64,000 bases of DNA from JAJXZJ01 sp050012855 (GCA_050012855.1 JBEKGJ010000019.1:12301-76300); one strand, 5' to 3'. Counted from the stretch's first letter, positions 45,775-55,330 are shown. Notes: generated by a model not told the origin, from the sequence alone. Made by a program: numbers and translations.

Positions 45775-47697
45775 ATGTCCTCGACCTTTCCAGTCGAACT
45801 GCCCGATGTGAAGTACTTCACACGGCAGGTCCTCTGCCGTGAGGGTTGCCCGGTCCGCACGGACTCCGGCGGTTACGTCCAGGCCATCGCGGAAGGACGT
45901 TACGAGGATGCCTACATCCTGGCTCGGACACCCAATCCATTTGCCTCGATCTGTGGCCGCGTCTGCGCGGCGCCGTGCGAGGCCAAATGCCGCCGCGGAG
46001 CGCTGGACGCGGCGGTTTCGATTCGTGCCTTGAAGCGGTTCGTTTGCGAGAAGTTCGGTGTCGAGTCAGACCGCTTTGATCTCGGTCGCGTCTATCCGGA
46101 TCTGCGGGGTCAACGCCGCGAGCGCATTGGCGGCGGGCGCAAGGTGGCGATCATCGGTGCCGGTCCAGCGGGCTTGTCGTGCGCCCACGAGCTGGCGTTG
46201 ATGGGCTTTGCGCCGACGGTGTTCGAGGCGCACGAGGTGGCGGGCGGCATGCTGGTGCTCGGCGTCCCGGAATACCGGCTGCCACGTGAGATTGTCCAGG
46301 CCGAGATCGAGGCCATCGAATCGCTGGGGGTGCAGATTCAACTCAACGCCCGGCTCGGCCGCGATTTCCTGCTGGCCGACCTGCCGCGGCAGGGTTTTGA
46401 GGCGGTCTTCCTCGGCATTGGCGCGCACAAGAGCCGCGAGTTGAGCATCGAAGGCGTCCAACTCGACGGGGTGCTGCGCGCCATCGAGTTCCTCCTCAAC
46501 GTCAACCTTGGCTTCCGGGTGACGCTCGGCCGCAAGGTCGTTGTTATTGGCGGGGGCAATGTCGCCTTCGACGTGGCGCGCTCGGTTGTCCGTCAGGCCG
46601 AGAAGTTCGCCGGGATGAGCGAGGCGGAGTTGCGCGTCGCGCTGCACCAGGCCGCGGCGGCGCTGGAGGAATTGACCGCGCAGGACGCCGAGGCGCCCGA
46701 CGCCGTGCGTCTCGCGCTGGACGTGGCGCGCGAGGCCATCCGCAAAGGCGTGCCCGAAGTGCACATGTATTGTCTGGAAAGCCTCGACGAAATCCCGGCC
46801 GCGCGTGAGGAAATTGAGGAGGCGGAACGGGAAGGCATCCAGCTCCACACGCGCTACGGTCCGAAACGCATTCTCGGCCGCGACGGCAAAGTCAGCGGCA
46901 TCGAATTGATCAAGGCGAGCCGCGTGTTCGACGAGAACCGCCGCTTCAATCCGCAGTTCGCCGACGGCAGCGAGGAGACGGTCGCCTGCGACACCGTGGT
47001 GCTCGCCATCGGCCAGTCGGCGGATCTGACGTGGCTGCGGCCCGAAGACAACCTGAAGGTGACCCCGCGCGGTACGCTGCAGACCGATCCGCAAACGATG
47101 GCGACTTCGCGGCCCGACGTGTTTGCCGGCGGCGACGTGGCGTTCGGACCCCGCATCATCATCACCGCGGTGGCCGAAGGCAAACGGGCGGCGCGAGCGA
47201 TCGCGAAGCACCTCACTGGCCACGAACCGGCCGAGCCGTGCCAGGCGCGCGTGACCATCTACAACCCGTTGCAGTACCGGATGAAGCCGGATTACGAGAA
47301 GCGGGTCCGCCGTCCGCCGCCGACGCTGCCGCTGGACCGCCGCATCGGGATCGCCGAAGTGGAATTGAGTTATCCGGAAGCCGGTGCGCAGGAGCAGGCG
47401 GTTCGCTGCCTGAAATGCCACATCGGCCCGGTGTTCAACGGCGACGAATGCATCCTCTGCGGCGGCTGTGCGGATGTTTGCCCGGAGTTTTGCCTGCGGC
47501 TGGTAGATGCCGCCAGCCTGCGCGGCGACGACCGATTGCCGGCCGCGTTCCTGGCGCGCTACGGACGCGTGCCCGGGCGTGGCGAGCAAGGCGCGATCAT
47601 CAAGGACGAGACACGCTGCATTCGCTGCGGTCTGTGTGCCGCGCGTTGTCCCACCGGCGCGATCACGATGGAGCGGGTGGAACTGGTGCCGGCGTGA
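45775..47697 (+). CDS. GltD-like FAD/NAD(P) oxidoreductase with terminal ferredoxin domain
   Basis: A 640-residue soluble electron-transfer protein. The N-terminal domain has the GltD/dihydropyrimidine-dehydrogenase cysteine set (CREGCPVRTD, then CGRVCAAPCEAKC). The FAD site is VAIIGAGPAGLSC near residue 128 and the NAD(P) site is VVIGGGNVAFDVA near 258. C-terminal 2x[4Fe-4S] motifs are CILCGGCADVCPEFC (about 560) and CIRCGLCAARCPTG (about 615). It lies directly before the Rieske and cytochrome b genes. I infer it links NAD(P)H or ferredoxin to that complex. Confidence 0.88.
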   Translation: MSSTFPVELPDVKYFTRQVLCREGCPVRTDSGGYVQAIAEGRYEDAYILARTPNPFASICGRVCAAPCEAKCRRGALDAAVSIRALKRFVCEKFGVESDRFDLGRVYPDLRGQRRERIGGGRKVAIIGAGPAGLSCAHELALMGFAPTVFEAHEVAGGMLVLGVPEYRLPREIVQAEIEAIESLGVQIQLNARLGRDFLLADLPRQGFEAVFLGIGAHKSRELSIEGVQLDGVLRAIEFLLNVNLGFRVTLGRKVVVIGGGNVAFDVARSVVRQAEKFAGMSEAELRVALHQAAAALEELTAQDAEAPDAVRLALDVAREAIRKGVPEVHMYCLESLDEIPAAREEIEEAEREGIQLHTRYGPKRILGRDGKVSGIELIKASRVFDENRRFNPQFADGSEETVACDTVVLAIGQSADLTWLRPEDNLKVTPRGTLQTDPQTMATSRPDVFAGGDVAFGPRIIITAVAEGKRAARAIAKHLTGHEPAEPCQARVTIYNPLQYRMKPDYEKRVRRPPPTLPLDRRIGIAEVELSYPEAGAQEQAVRCLKCHIGPVFNGDECILCGGCADVCPEFCLRLVDAASLRGDDRLPAAFLARYGRVPGRGEQGAIIKDETRCIRCGLCAARCPTGAITMERVELVPA

Positions 47698-47860
47698 ACT
47701 GCCCATCCGAAATGCCCATGTCGAAGCCAGCAACCAATCCAACCGACGAGGCCCGCCGAACGGCGCGCGGGCTTGCGCCTGCTTCAGTCGTGAGTCGGCG
47801 GACGAGGAAACAACCTCCAGGCTGCCGGCGGGCAGCGATGGGTTTCGGATTCCGGATTGC
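47698..47860 (+). other. Spacer with a 50-codon frame, flavoprotein to Rieske
   Basis: An ATG at 47712 opens a 50-residue frame that ends at 47864, overlapping the Rieske ATG as ATGA. Its sequence is Arg/Ala-rich with no recognisable domain. The last part reads GGGTTTCGGATTCCGGATTG, much like the spacer before the hexaheme gene. I regard it as a repeat-derived spacer rather than a proven gene. Confidence 0.3.
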
Positions 47861-48331
47861 ATGAACCACCTTCCTTCCACCCCCGGCGTTCCCCGCCGGA
47901 GTTTCCTCCAACTCTCGCTTGGCTGGATGGCGGCCACCTTCGCGACCGCCGCTTCGACCGTGGCGGCCGTACGGTTTCTGGTGCCCAACGTGCTGTACGA
48001 GCCGAGCGAGCGCTTCAAGGCGGGCAAGCCGGAGGATTACCCGGACGGCGCGGTGACCTTCCTGGAAAACGAGCAGGTCTTTCTCCTTCGCAAAGGCAAC
48101 ACCTTCCGCTGTCTGTCCGCGGTTTGCACGCACCTGGGCTGCACCGTTAATCGTGCCGACCACGGCTACCACTGCCCCTGCCACGGCAGTGTGTTCAACG
48201 ACCAGGGCGAAGTCGAAGGCGGCCCGGCCCCGCACCCGTTGCCGTGGTTCCAGGTGACGCTCAGCAAGGACGAGCGGTTGCTGGTGGACAAAAGCAAGGT
48301 GGTTTCCTCGGACAAACCCCTGGTGGTATGA
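47861..48331 (+). CDS. Rieske iron-sulfur protein
   Basis: A 156-residue Rieske protein with an N-terminal membrane anchor of Tat type (PRRSFLQLSLGWMAATFATA). The [2Fe-2S] ligands are in CTHLGCTVN and CPCHGSVFN. It would accept electrons from quinol at the cytochrome b Qo site and pass them to the cytochrome c partner. The stop overlaps the cytochrome b start (ATGA). Confidence 0.94.
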   Translation: MNHLPSTPGVPRRSFLQLSLGWMAATFATAASTVAAVRFLVPNVLYEPSERFKAGKPEDYPDGAVTFLENEQVFLLRKGNTFRCLSAVCTHLGCTVNRADHGYHCPCHGSVFNDQGEVEGGPAPHPLPWFQVTLSKDERLLVDKSKVVSSDKPLVV

Positions 48332-49614
48332 ACGTGCCGCTGCCCAAACGAATCTGGCAGGCGTTCGCCCGCACGCGCGTCGGCCGCTCGATCTTCCGCG
48401 TCGGCCTGCCGGAGAGCAACCTGGAGCGGTCGCAGGCGATGGTGTCCAGCTTCCTGCTGCACGTGCAGCCGGCCAAGGTCCACCGCCATTCCCTCCGCGC
48501 CGCCTACTCGCTTGGCCTGGGGCTGATCACGCTCTACCTGTTCCTGATCCTGATCGGCACCGGCGTGCTGCTCATGTTCTACTACGTGCCGAGCACCCAG
48601 CAGGCCTACGACGCGATGAAGGACCTCCAGTTCGTCGTCTCCGCCGGCCTGCTCATGCGCAACATGCACCGCTGGGCCGCTCACTTGATGGTGTTGTTTG
48701 TCATGCTGCACCTGTGCCGCGTCTTTTACACCGGCGCCTACAAACGGCCGCGCGAGTTCAACTGGCTCCTTGGGGTCGGTCTGTTTCTCCTGACGGTGGC
48801 GCTGAGTTTTACCGGTTACCTGCTGCCGTGGGACCAACTCGCGTTCTGGGCCATCAAAGTCGGCACCAGCATTGCCGGTTACGCGCCCGTCATTGGCCAG
48901 AAGCTTCGGTTCCTGATGCTGGGCGGACACACGGTCGGCCAGGAGGCGCTCATCCGGTTCTACGTGCTCCACGTCATCGTGCTGCCGGGCTTGGCCGTCC
49001 TGATGATCGCCCTGCACCTCTGGCGCGTACGCAAGGACGGCGGGTTGTCGCGCCCCGATGAGCCCGGTGACGTCGTCGAACAGATCGAACTGGGCCAGTT
49101 GCCAACCAACAAAACCTACGGCCTGATGGAGCTGGCGCGCGGCACCACGCCGCAAGTCGGCCGGGATCCGGAGGACGAAGTGTTTTCCTGGCCGCATCTG
49201 GTGTTCCGCGAGTTGCTGCTGTTCCTGCTGGTGGTGGCGGTGGTGTTGTTCCTGGCGATCTTCTGGAACGCACCGCTGGAGGAATTTGCCAACCCGATCC
49301 ACCCGCCCAACCCCGCCAAGGCGCCGTGGTATTTTCTCGGCCTGCAGGAATTGGTGAGTTACTCGGCGTTCTGGGGCGGGGTGGTGGTGCCAGGGCTGCT
49401 GGTGACCGCGCTGGCGTTGCTCCCTTATCTCGACCGCCGGCGCGTCGGCATCGGCCGGTGGTTCGCCCGCGAGCGCTGGGTGGCCAACACGATCTTCACC
49501 GTCTGTCTGCTGGCGGCCATCGTCTTCACCGTCATCGGCTCGTTTTTCCGCGGCCCGAACTGGGGCTGGGTGGAGCCGTGGCAGAAACCGCCGGCGGTAT
49601 CGGAGGGATCCTGA
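48328..49614 (+). CDS. Cytochrome b, fused b6 plus subunit IV type
   Basis: A 428-residue membrane protein that binds the two b hemes. The first His pair lies in NMHRWAAHLMVLFVMLH and the second in VLHVIVLPGLAVLMIALH. The C-terminal part has PNPAKAPWYFLGLQELVSY, the subunit IV region, where the PEWY-like Qo motif reads APWY. A basic N-terminal extension of about 45 residues precedes the first helix. It is coupled to the Rieske gene. Confidence 0.93.
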   Translation: MNVPLPKRIWQAFARTRVGRSIFRVGLPESNLERSQAMVSSFLLHVQPAKVHRHSLRAAYSLGLGLITLYLFLILIGTGVLLMFYYVPSTQQAYDAMKDLQFVVSAGLLMRNMHRWAAHLMVLFVMLHLCRVFYTGAYKRPREFNWLLGVGLFLLTVALSFTGYLLPWDQLAFWAIKVGTSIAGYAPVIGQKLRFLMLGGHTVGQEALIRFYVLHVIVLPGLAVLMIALHLWRVRKDGGLSRPDEPGDVVEQIELGQLPTNKTYGLMELARGTTPQVGRDPEDEVFSWPHLVFRELLLFLLVVAVVLFLAIFWNAPLEEFANPIHPPNPAKAPWYFLGLQELVSYSAFWGGVVVPGLLVTALALLPYLDRRRVGIGRWFARERWVANTIFTVCLLAAIVFTVIGSFFRGPNWGWVEPWQKPPAVSEGS

Positions 49615-49847
49615 TGCAATCCGAAAGCCGACAGCCTGGCGATGGCGGCGGATGGTTCGTGGCACGGTTCGCCCGACCGGTTGGGCCACCGACTTTCAAC
49701 CCGGCCCCCGCTGCGCCGTTCGACGCGTGGTGGATTTGGCAGCCCGCGCCACGGGGCCGGCGGCTTGACGGCCACGCCCGGTCCGGGTTTCCGATTTCGG
49801 GTTTCCTTCAGTTTTCGATTCTCGGCCTTCGGATTTGTCGCGCATGA
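49614..49847 (+). other. Spacer with a 77-codon frame, cytochrome b to hexaheme c
   Basis: The ATG at 49614 overlaps the cytochrome b stop, and the frame ends overlapping the next ATG at 49844. The predicted 77 residues are Gly/Arg/Pro-rich, end FSILGLRICRA and match no family I know. The DNA end resembles the 47.8 kb spacer. It may only serve translational coupling. Confidence 0.3.
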
Positions 49848-51232
49848 ACGACTCCTCTCTCCGCAAATTCTACGGCTGGTTCACGATCCTCGGCTTGCTC
49901 GTCGGCCTGCTGGTCGTCGTCGGCTATTACAAGGACGAGTTCCGTGAGTGGAAGGTTTACCAGGGCAGCTACGTCCAGTTCGAGGTTCGCCGCGCCACGA
50001 CGCCCCAACAGAGGCGGCTGGCCGAGGCCACCCCCGTCGAAATCCGCCAGATCAATTTGTCCGAACTCCATCGTCTGGACCGTTGCACCACCTGCCATCT
50101 GGCGGTGGAAGACCCAAGCTACGGTGGCTATCCACAACCGCTGGCCTACCATCCGCTGCACGACCAGCACCCGTTCGAGAAATTCGGCTGTACGGTCTGC
50201 CACCGCGGCCAGGGCCGCGCCACTACCGTCGCCGATGCCCACGGCCACGTCCCGCACTGGGATGAACCGATGCTGCCGCTGCGCTACATCCAGGCTTCCT
50301 GTGGCCAGTGCCACCAGGCGGCCGACAATCCCGCCGCGCCGGACCTGGCCCGCGGCCAGCAGGTGTTCGAGGAGAACGGTTGCCGCGGCTGCCACAAACT
50401 CGCCGGCGTAGGCGGCATCATCGGGCCGGAACTGGACAAAGTCGGCGCGCGCCGTGCGCCCGAGTGGTTCCGGAAGCACTTCCTCGCCCCCGCCACCGTT
50501 ACGCCCGGCTCCGCGATGCCGCCGCAGAAGCTCTCCGAAACCAACCTCGAAGCAATCACCTTGTTCATGCTCAGCCAGACGGGCGAAGCGTTGCCCGGCT
50601 ATTACGCTTCGATGAAAGTGATTCCCAGTGCCAGTGAGGGCCGGCGGCTGTTCGAGCAAAAGGGCTGCATCGCCTGTCACTCCCTCGGCGGCAACGGCGG
50701 CAAGATCGGCCCGGCCTTGGACGACGTCGGCCTGCGGCGCACGCTGGAATGGATGGTCCAGCATTTCCGCGACCCGCAGACTGTTAGTCCCGGCTCAGTC
50801 ATGCCGCGGTTTGGCTTCACGGAAGCGGAGGCGCGCGCCCTCGCCGACTTCCTGTTACATCTGCGCGACGCAAAGGTGGCATTGAGCCTGCCCGCCCTGA
50901 TGAGCCCGGTCGAACGCGGCCGCGCGGTCTTCCGCAAGTACGGTTGCGCCGGTTGCCACGGTCCCGACGCCAAAGGCGGCGTGCCCAATCCCAACGCCAA
51001 GACGGCCCAGCAGGTGCCCGGTCTGCTCTACGTGGCCGACGGCTACACCAAGGCCGAACTGAAGGCACGCATCCTGAACGGCCAGAAAGAAATCACCGCG
51101 CTCGACCCCAAGCGTCCGCCGCCGCCGCTTTACATGCCGGCCTGGCGGGGCACCATTAGCGACACCGAAGTGGATGATTTGATCGCCCACCTCATCAGTC
51201 TGAAACCGAAGGGCGAGGAACCCGGCTTTTAG
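49844..51232 (+). CDS. Membrane-anchored hexaheme cytochrome c
   Basis: A 462-residue protein with an N-terminal membrane anchor (about residues 11-31). Six CxxCH heme sites follow: CTTCH (about 81), CTVCH (116), CGQCH (153), CRGCH (180), CIACH (275) and CAGCH (368). The last three sit in cytochrome c-type domains with GSAMPP or GSVMPRF as Met-ligand segments. It is the last gene of the Rieske/cytochrome b cluster and replaces cytochrome c1 or f as electron acceptor. Confidence 0.9.
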   Translation: MNDSSLRKFYGWFTILGLLVGLLVVVGYYKDEFREWKVYQGSYVQFEVRRATTPQQRRLAEATPVEIRQINLSELHRLDRCTTCHLAVEDPSYGGYPQPLAYHPLHDQHPFEKFGCTVCHRGQGRATTVADAHGHVPHWDEPMLPLRYIQASCGQCHQAADNPAAPDLARGQQVFEENGCRGCHKLAGVGGIIGPELDKVGARRAPEWFRKHFLAPATVTPGSAMPPQKLSETNLEAITLFMLSQTGEALPGYYASMKVIPSASEGRRLFEQKGCIACHSLGGNGGKIGPALDDVGLRRTLEWMVQHFRDPQTVSPGSVMPRFGFTEAEARALADFLLHLRDAKVALSLPALMSPVERGRAVFRKYGCAGCHGPDAKGGVPNPNAKTAQQVPGLLYVADGYTKAELKARILNGQKEITALDPKRPPPPLYMPAWRGTISDTEVDDLIAHLISLKPKGEEPGF

Positions 51233-51670
51233 TCCGGCACAGAAACAGAAACCGTCCGATTTCTGCGTCAGGCTCACCCCGCAACCTGCCGCCGGGCCGT
51301 GTTCCATGCGAAGCCGGAAGGGAGCCATGTGTGCCGGGCTGGCGGCAAGGAACCGCGGCATTCTCGCCATGGCGGCCCCTCTCACCTCGCTTTACCTCGC
51401 CTGCGAACCGGTTGCGAAGCCCGAGAACCGTCCGATGGTCATCGCCGTGGCCTTCCGGTTTCTTCAACCTCGCATAACCAACGGTTGGTTCGACACGGAG
51501 CCACTTCTTGCTCGCGACATTCTTACCCGGAGTCCGCAGCCGAGATTCTGAGCCGCCTGGCATTAAACGGTTAGCGCGGAAGGCGGCCACAATCGGAGGG
51601 TTTGATTCTTACTCTGGTTTTTTCCACCCATCCTTGAGCGAAAATGGGGGGCAATCCCAATTTGAGGAAG
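51233..51670. other. Intergenic stretch before the island boundary
   Basis: About 440 bases between the hexaheme gene and the tRNA 3' fragment. Short frames on both strands lack coding character. I see no gene, repeat or RNA here. Confidence 0.4.
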
Positions 51671-51715
51671 TGGTGGCTGGGGGCGGAATTGAACCGCCGA
51701 ACCGATACACGTTTT
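51671..51715 (-). other. tRNA 3' fragment, probable attachment site
   Basis: On the minus strand the sequence GGCGG-TTCAATT-CCGCC forms a T-arm (51682-51698), followed by CCCAGCC, A and CCA (51671-51681). This is the exact layout of a tRNA 3' end. No matching 5' half (GGCTGGG) follows on its 5' side, so it is only a fragment. A tyrosine integrase remnant starts about 100 bases away, as at island attachment sites. The tRNA identity cannot be told. Confidence 0.65.
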
Positions 51716-51799
51716 CTAGTATATTGAATATCAGCATCTTGTAAAATGTGAGTTTTTGGAAATTGACCTTTTTATTCCCACTTTTATTCTCACTCCTGT

Positions 51800-52587
51800 A
51801 TGGCAAGCGTTATCAAACGCCCACAGTCTGGCTACTGGTATGCGTGCTGCGCCGACCAGCAGGGGCGGCAGCTTACACGGTCCACGAAAACCTCCGACCG
51901 GCGCAAGGCGCTCCAGATCGCGATCGAGCTGGAACGCGTGGAGATGCAGAGCCTGACCACCACCCAACTCCGGAAAATCCTGAGTGACGTCTCGGAGAAG
52001 GTTAACGGGGACAATCTCTCCGTTCCCACGATCGAGGCGTACCTGAAAGACTGGTTGAAACTGATCGGGGCACGGATCAAGCCGGCCACCCTGATTCGTT
52101 ACGACGGCACCGTGACGAAATTCCTTGCCCACATGGGAGCGAGGGCAAGGCAGGCCGTCACGTCCCTCACCCCCAGGATATCGAACGGTTCATGAGTGCC
52201 CGCTTGGCGGCCGGCTGCGCGCCGAAGACGACTATCGTGGACATGAAGACGCTCGGCACTGCCTTTCGCCGGGCCGAAGCCTACGGTGTCATCTTGAAGA
52301 ATCCGGTGACCGCCGTGCGTCCACCCAGGGACGAATCTTCCGAGCGCGATGGGTTCACCCAGAAAGAGGTCGAGAAGTTGCTGAAGGCCACTCCAACGGT
52401 CGAATGGCAGACCCTGATCCTCCTCGGCTATTTCTTGGGAGCGCGGCTCAGCGATTGCGTACACATGCAGTGGGAGAACGTGCTTCCCGAGAAAGGGGTC
52501 ATCGCCTATGAGCAGATAAAGACCGGGAAGAAGGTAATGGTGCCGATGCACTACCATGTCATCCAGCACCTCATTCGGACATGTTAG
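51800..52587 (+). pseudogene. Tyrosine recombinase (integrase), frameshifted and truncated
   Basis: The first frame (51800-52195) holds the DNA-binding and core-binding parts (VPTIEAYLKDWLKLIGARIK). The second (from about 52160) continues FMSARLAAGCAPKTTIVDMK, NPVTAVRPP and the first catalytic Arg box LLGYFLGARLSDCVHMQW. A one-base loss in the run of C near 52173 explains the shift. The frame ends after QHLIRTC, so the HxxR and Tyr boxes are absent. The enzyme is dead unless both defects are artefacts. Confidence 0.78.
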
Positions 52588-52741
52588 CAGCGACTCCTCG
52601 CCGGATCACAGCGAGGGCTGACGAATCAACGATTGATGACTGCGATGACAATGCCACAGCGACGCCAGGATCTCTGGCAGCCCCTTCTTGTCGGACCGGA
52701 TTCGCCGGCGCGAAAACCAGCTATGTCCATTTGATACGTTT

Positions 52742-54244
52742 ATGCAAAACCTCCCACGCTTCTTGACCGGTCAGCTTGGCTCAGTCGCTTCCTCGATCAC
52801 ACTGTTGGTTACAACCGTCGCATTGCCCGGCCAGGCGTCAGAATCTGCCGCTACAGACGCCACCAAGGCCACCGAGCCATTGAATTGGACCGCGCAGCAG
52901 GACCACAAGAACATGATGGAGCAACTGGGCATCACCCGGCTGCGCCCGGGACCAAGCGGACAACCCGGCGCCACCAATTCAGCCAATTATGACCCAACGA
53001 AAGCAAATCCCTTCCCCGACCTGCCGGATGTCCTCATGCTCAAGAACGGCCAGAAGGTCACAACCGCCGAGATGTGGTGGAAACAACGCCGACCGGAAAT
53101 CGTCGAAGACTTCGAACGGGAAGTAATCGGGCGGGTGCCCAGGCGCGCGCCTAAGGTCACCTGGACCGTGCTCACGAACGTCACGGATGGACTCGTCGGC
53201 AACTTGCCCGCCAGCGGCAAACGGCTCGTCGGTCACGTGGACAACTCAGGTTGCCCGGCGATTAGCGTGGACATTCGCATGACGTTGGTGATGCCGGCCA
53301 AGGCCCAGGGTCCAGTGCCGGTGCTCATGATGTTTGGCGGATTCGGCGGTGACGGGATGCCCCGGCCAGCGGATTCTCCGGCGCCCACGAATCGTCTTCC
53401 TGAATTTGGCGGCCCCTTCAAGGACCCGCCGTCCACGGAACAACTGCTTGCCGCCGGCTGGGGGTACGCCACCATCAACCCGGGAAGCATCCAGGCGGAC
53501 AACGGCGCCGGCCTGACCAAGGGCATTATTGGCTTGGTCAACAAGGGCCAGCCGCGCAAACCGGACGATTGGGGCGCCTTGCGTGCGTGGGCTTGGGGCG
53601 CCGCGCGCGGCCTGGATTATCTCGAAAACGATCCTGCCGTTGACGCGAAGAAGGTGGGCATCGAGGGCGTGTCGCGCTTTGGCAAAGCGGCGCTCGTCAC
53701 CATGGCCTTTGAACCCCGTTTTGCCATGGCCTTGGTTGGTTCTTCAGGGGAAGGCGGCGCCAAGCTGCATCGCCGGAACTTCGGGGAGGCGGTGGAAAAT
53801 CTCACCGGCTCGGGTGAATACCACTGGATGGCGGGCAACTTCCTGAAGTACGGAACCGCGGAATCCGCTTTCGGCAGCAAGAACGCCGGGGATTTGCCCG
53901 TGGACGCCCACATGTTAATCGCCTTATGCGCGCCGCGGTTGACGTTCATCAGCTATGGCATCCCCGAACATGGAGACGCCAATTGGCTCGATCAACGAGG
54001 CAGCTACATGGCCAGCGTCGCGGCCGGACCGGTGTTCCGATTGCTCGGAGCAAAGGACATTGGCGAGAAGGAGGACTACCGGACCGCCAAGATGCCGCCC
54101 GTGAACACCGGATTGCTCGACGGAGAACTTGCCTGGCGCCAGCATGACGGCGGCCATGAAGACCGCTCGAATATGAGGTATTTCATCGCCTGGGCCAGCA
54201 AATTCAGCAGAAGCCCCGTACCGGCTCCGGCCACGGCGAAATGA
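52742..54244 (+). CDS. CE15 glucuronoyl esterase
   Basis: A 500-residue exported esterase with a signal peptide at about residues 8-35. The catalytic Ser lies in KVGIEGVSRFGKAAL (about 310), the acid region in GSSGEGGAKLHRRNF (about 332) and the His in HDGGHEDRSNMRYF (about 470). CE15 enzymes cleave ester links between lignin alcohols and the 4-O-methylglucuronate of xylan. The ATG at 52742 gives the best signal peptide. Its stop overlaps the next gene (ATGA). Confidence 0.88.
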   Translation: MQNLPRFLTGQLGSVASSITLLVTTVALPGQASESAATDATKATEPLNWTAQQDHKNMMEQLGITRLRPGPSGQPGATNSANYDPTKANPFPDLPDVLMLKNGQKVTTAEMWWKQRRPEIVEDFEREVIGRVPRRAPKVTWTVLTNVTDGLVGNLPASGKRLVGHVDNSGCPAISVDIRMTLVMPAKAQGPVPVLMMFGGFGGDGMPRPADSPAPTNRLPEFGGPFKDPPSTEQLLAAGWGYATINPGSIQADNGAGLTKGIIGLVNKGQPRKPDDWGALRAWAWGAARGLDYLENDPAVDAKKVGIEGVSRFGKAALVTMAFEPRFAMALVGSSGEGGAKLHRRNFGEAVENLTGSGEYHWMAGNFLKYGTAESAFGSKNAGDLPVDAHMLIALCAPRLTFISYGIPEHGDANWLDQRGSYMASVAAGPVFRLLGAKDIGEKEDYRTAKMPPVNTGLLDGELAWRQHDGGHEDRSNMRYFIAWASKFSRSPVPAPATAK

Positions 54245-55083
54245 GGAACACCCCCATCCTTCGCGACATGAATGCTCGTGTACGGAGTTGCGGACTTGCC
54301 GCCCTGATGCTCGCTGGCTGCGCCGGGCTCCAACAGGCGGCAGCCGCCGGCAACGGCCCCGGCTCGGCAAGCCATCCGGTTCCTCGAACCGATCCCAATT
54401 CGCGCCTGGCCCACGAGCAGTTGGTTCAAAAGGCAAAGCGGGGTGGGATTGACGTTTACTTTGTGGGCGATTCCATCACCCGCCGCTGGGGAACAAGTGA
54501 TCCGCAGTACCGGCCATTGCTGGAGAATTGGAAGACGAATTTCTTTGGCTGGAATGCCGCCAATTTCGGCTGGGGAGCGGATCGGGTCGAAAACATCCTC
54601 TGGCGCCTGCAGAACGGCGAACTTGATGGAGTGAATCCCAAAGTGATCGTCCTGTTGGCAGGCATCAACAATGCGGGCACCCAACCAGGCGATGCCGAAG
54701 TGGTTGCGGACATCAACCGAGGGCTTGAGGCCATCGTGAACGTTTGCCGTGAGAAAGCCCCGAACGCGACGATCATCATCACTGGAATCTTCCCACGCAA
54801 CGACACCCCGGCCGTGATCCCGACGATCCGTCAAATCAACCGGAACCTGGCTGGCCTGGCTGACGGAAAGCAGGTCCGGTATCTCGAAATTAACAACAAG
54901 CTCGCAGACCAGGATGGCAGATTGTTCCCTGGAATGATGAACGAGGATCGGCTTCATCCAACACTGAAAGCTTACCAGGTCTGGGCGGACGCCTTGAAAC
55001 CCATCTTCACCGAACTCCTCGGTCCTCCCGCCAAGGCGGACCATGCCCCTCCGCCGACGGGCGACCCAAGTGCTACGAGGTGA
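54241..55083 (+). CDS. SGNH/GDSL hydrolase, probable lipoprotein
   Basis: A 280-residue hydrolase. A lipoprotein-type signal ends MLAGC; the ATG at 54268 gives the shortest signal, and 54241 overlaps the esterase stop. The four SGNH blocks are VYFVGDSITRRWG (Ser), NFGWGADRVENIL (Gly), LLAGINNAG (Asn) and NEDRLHPTLKAY (Asp-His). Members of this group are often acetyl esterases on polysaccharides. Coupling to CE15 suggests joint removal of xylan or pectin decorations. Confidence 0.88.
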   Translation: MRNTPILRDMNARVRSCGLAALMLAGCAGLQQAAAAGNGPGSASHPVPRTDPNSRLAHEQLVQKAKRGGIDVYFVGDSITRRWGTSDPQYRPLLENWKTNFFGWNAANFGWGADRVENILWRLQNGELDGVNPKVIVLLAGINNAGTQPGDAEVVADINRGLEAIVNVCREKAPNATIIITGIFPRNDTPAVIPTIRQINRNLAGLADGKQVRYLEINNKLADQDGRLFPGMMNEDRLHPTLKAYQVWADALKPIFTELLGPPAKADHAPPPTGDPSATR

Positions 55084-55330
55084 TCAAAGTGAGGTCGGCA
55101 GCGTCTTCCGATGGGGTCTCTTCGCACGCTTCCAACCCAGCACGGAGGTTCGCAGGCGGTAGGTCAAACTCGCACTGCAGAGTCGGGGCAGGCGTAGTCG
55201 TGAAGGACATGTCTGATAAATGTCAGTTAAAATGTCAGATAAAACCCATCTGATTGGTCGGTGAATCGTGCTTCGGTGCGGGGCCAAAGTTTTGTGGCCG
55301 CCTCTGCTGAAATCCAACCCAATGTGAACA

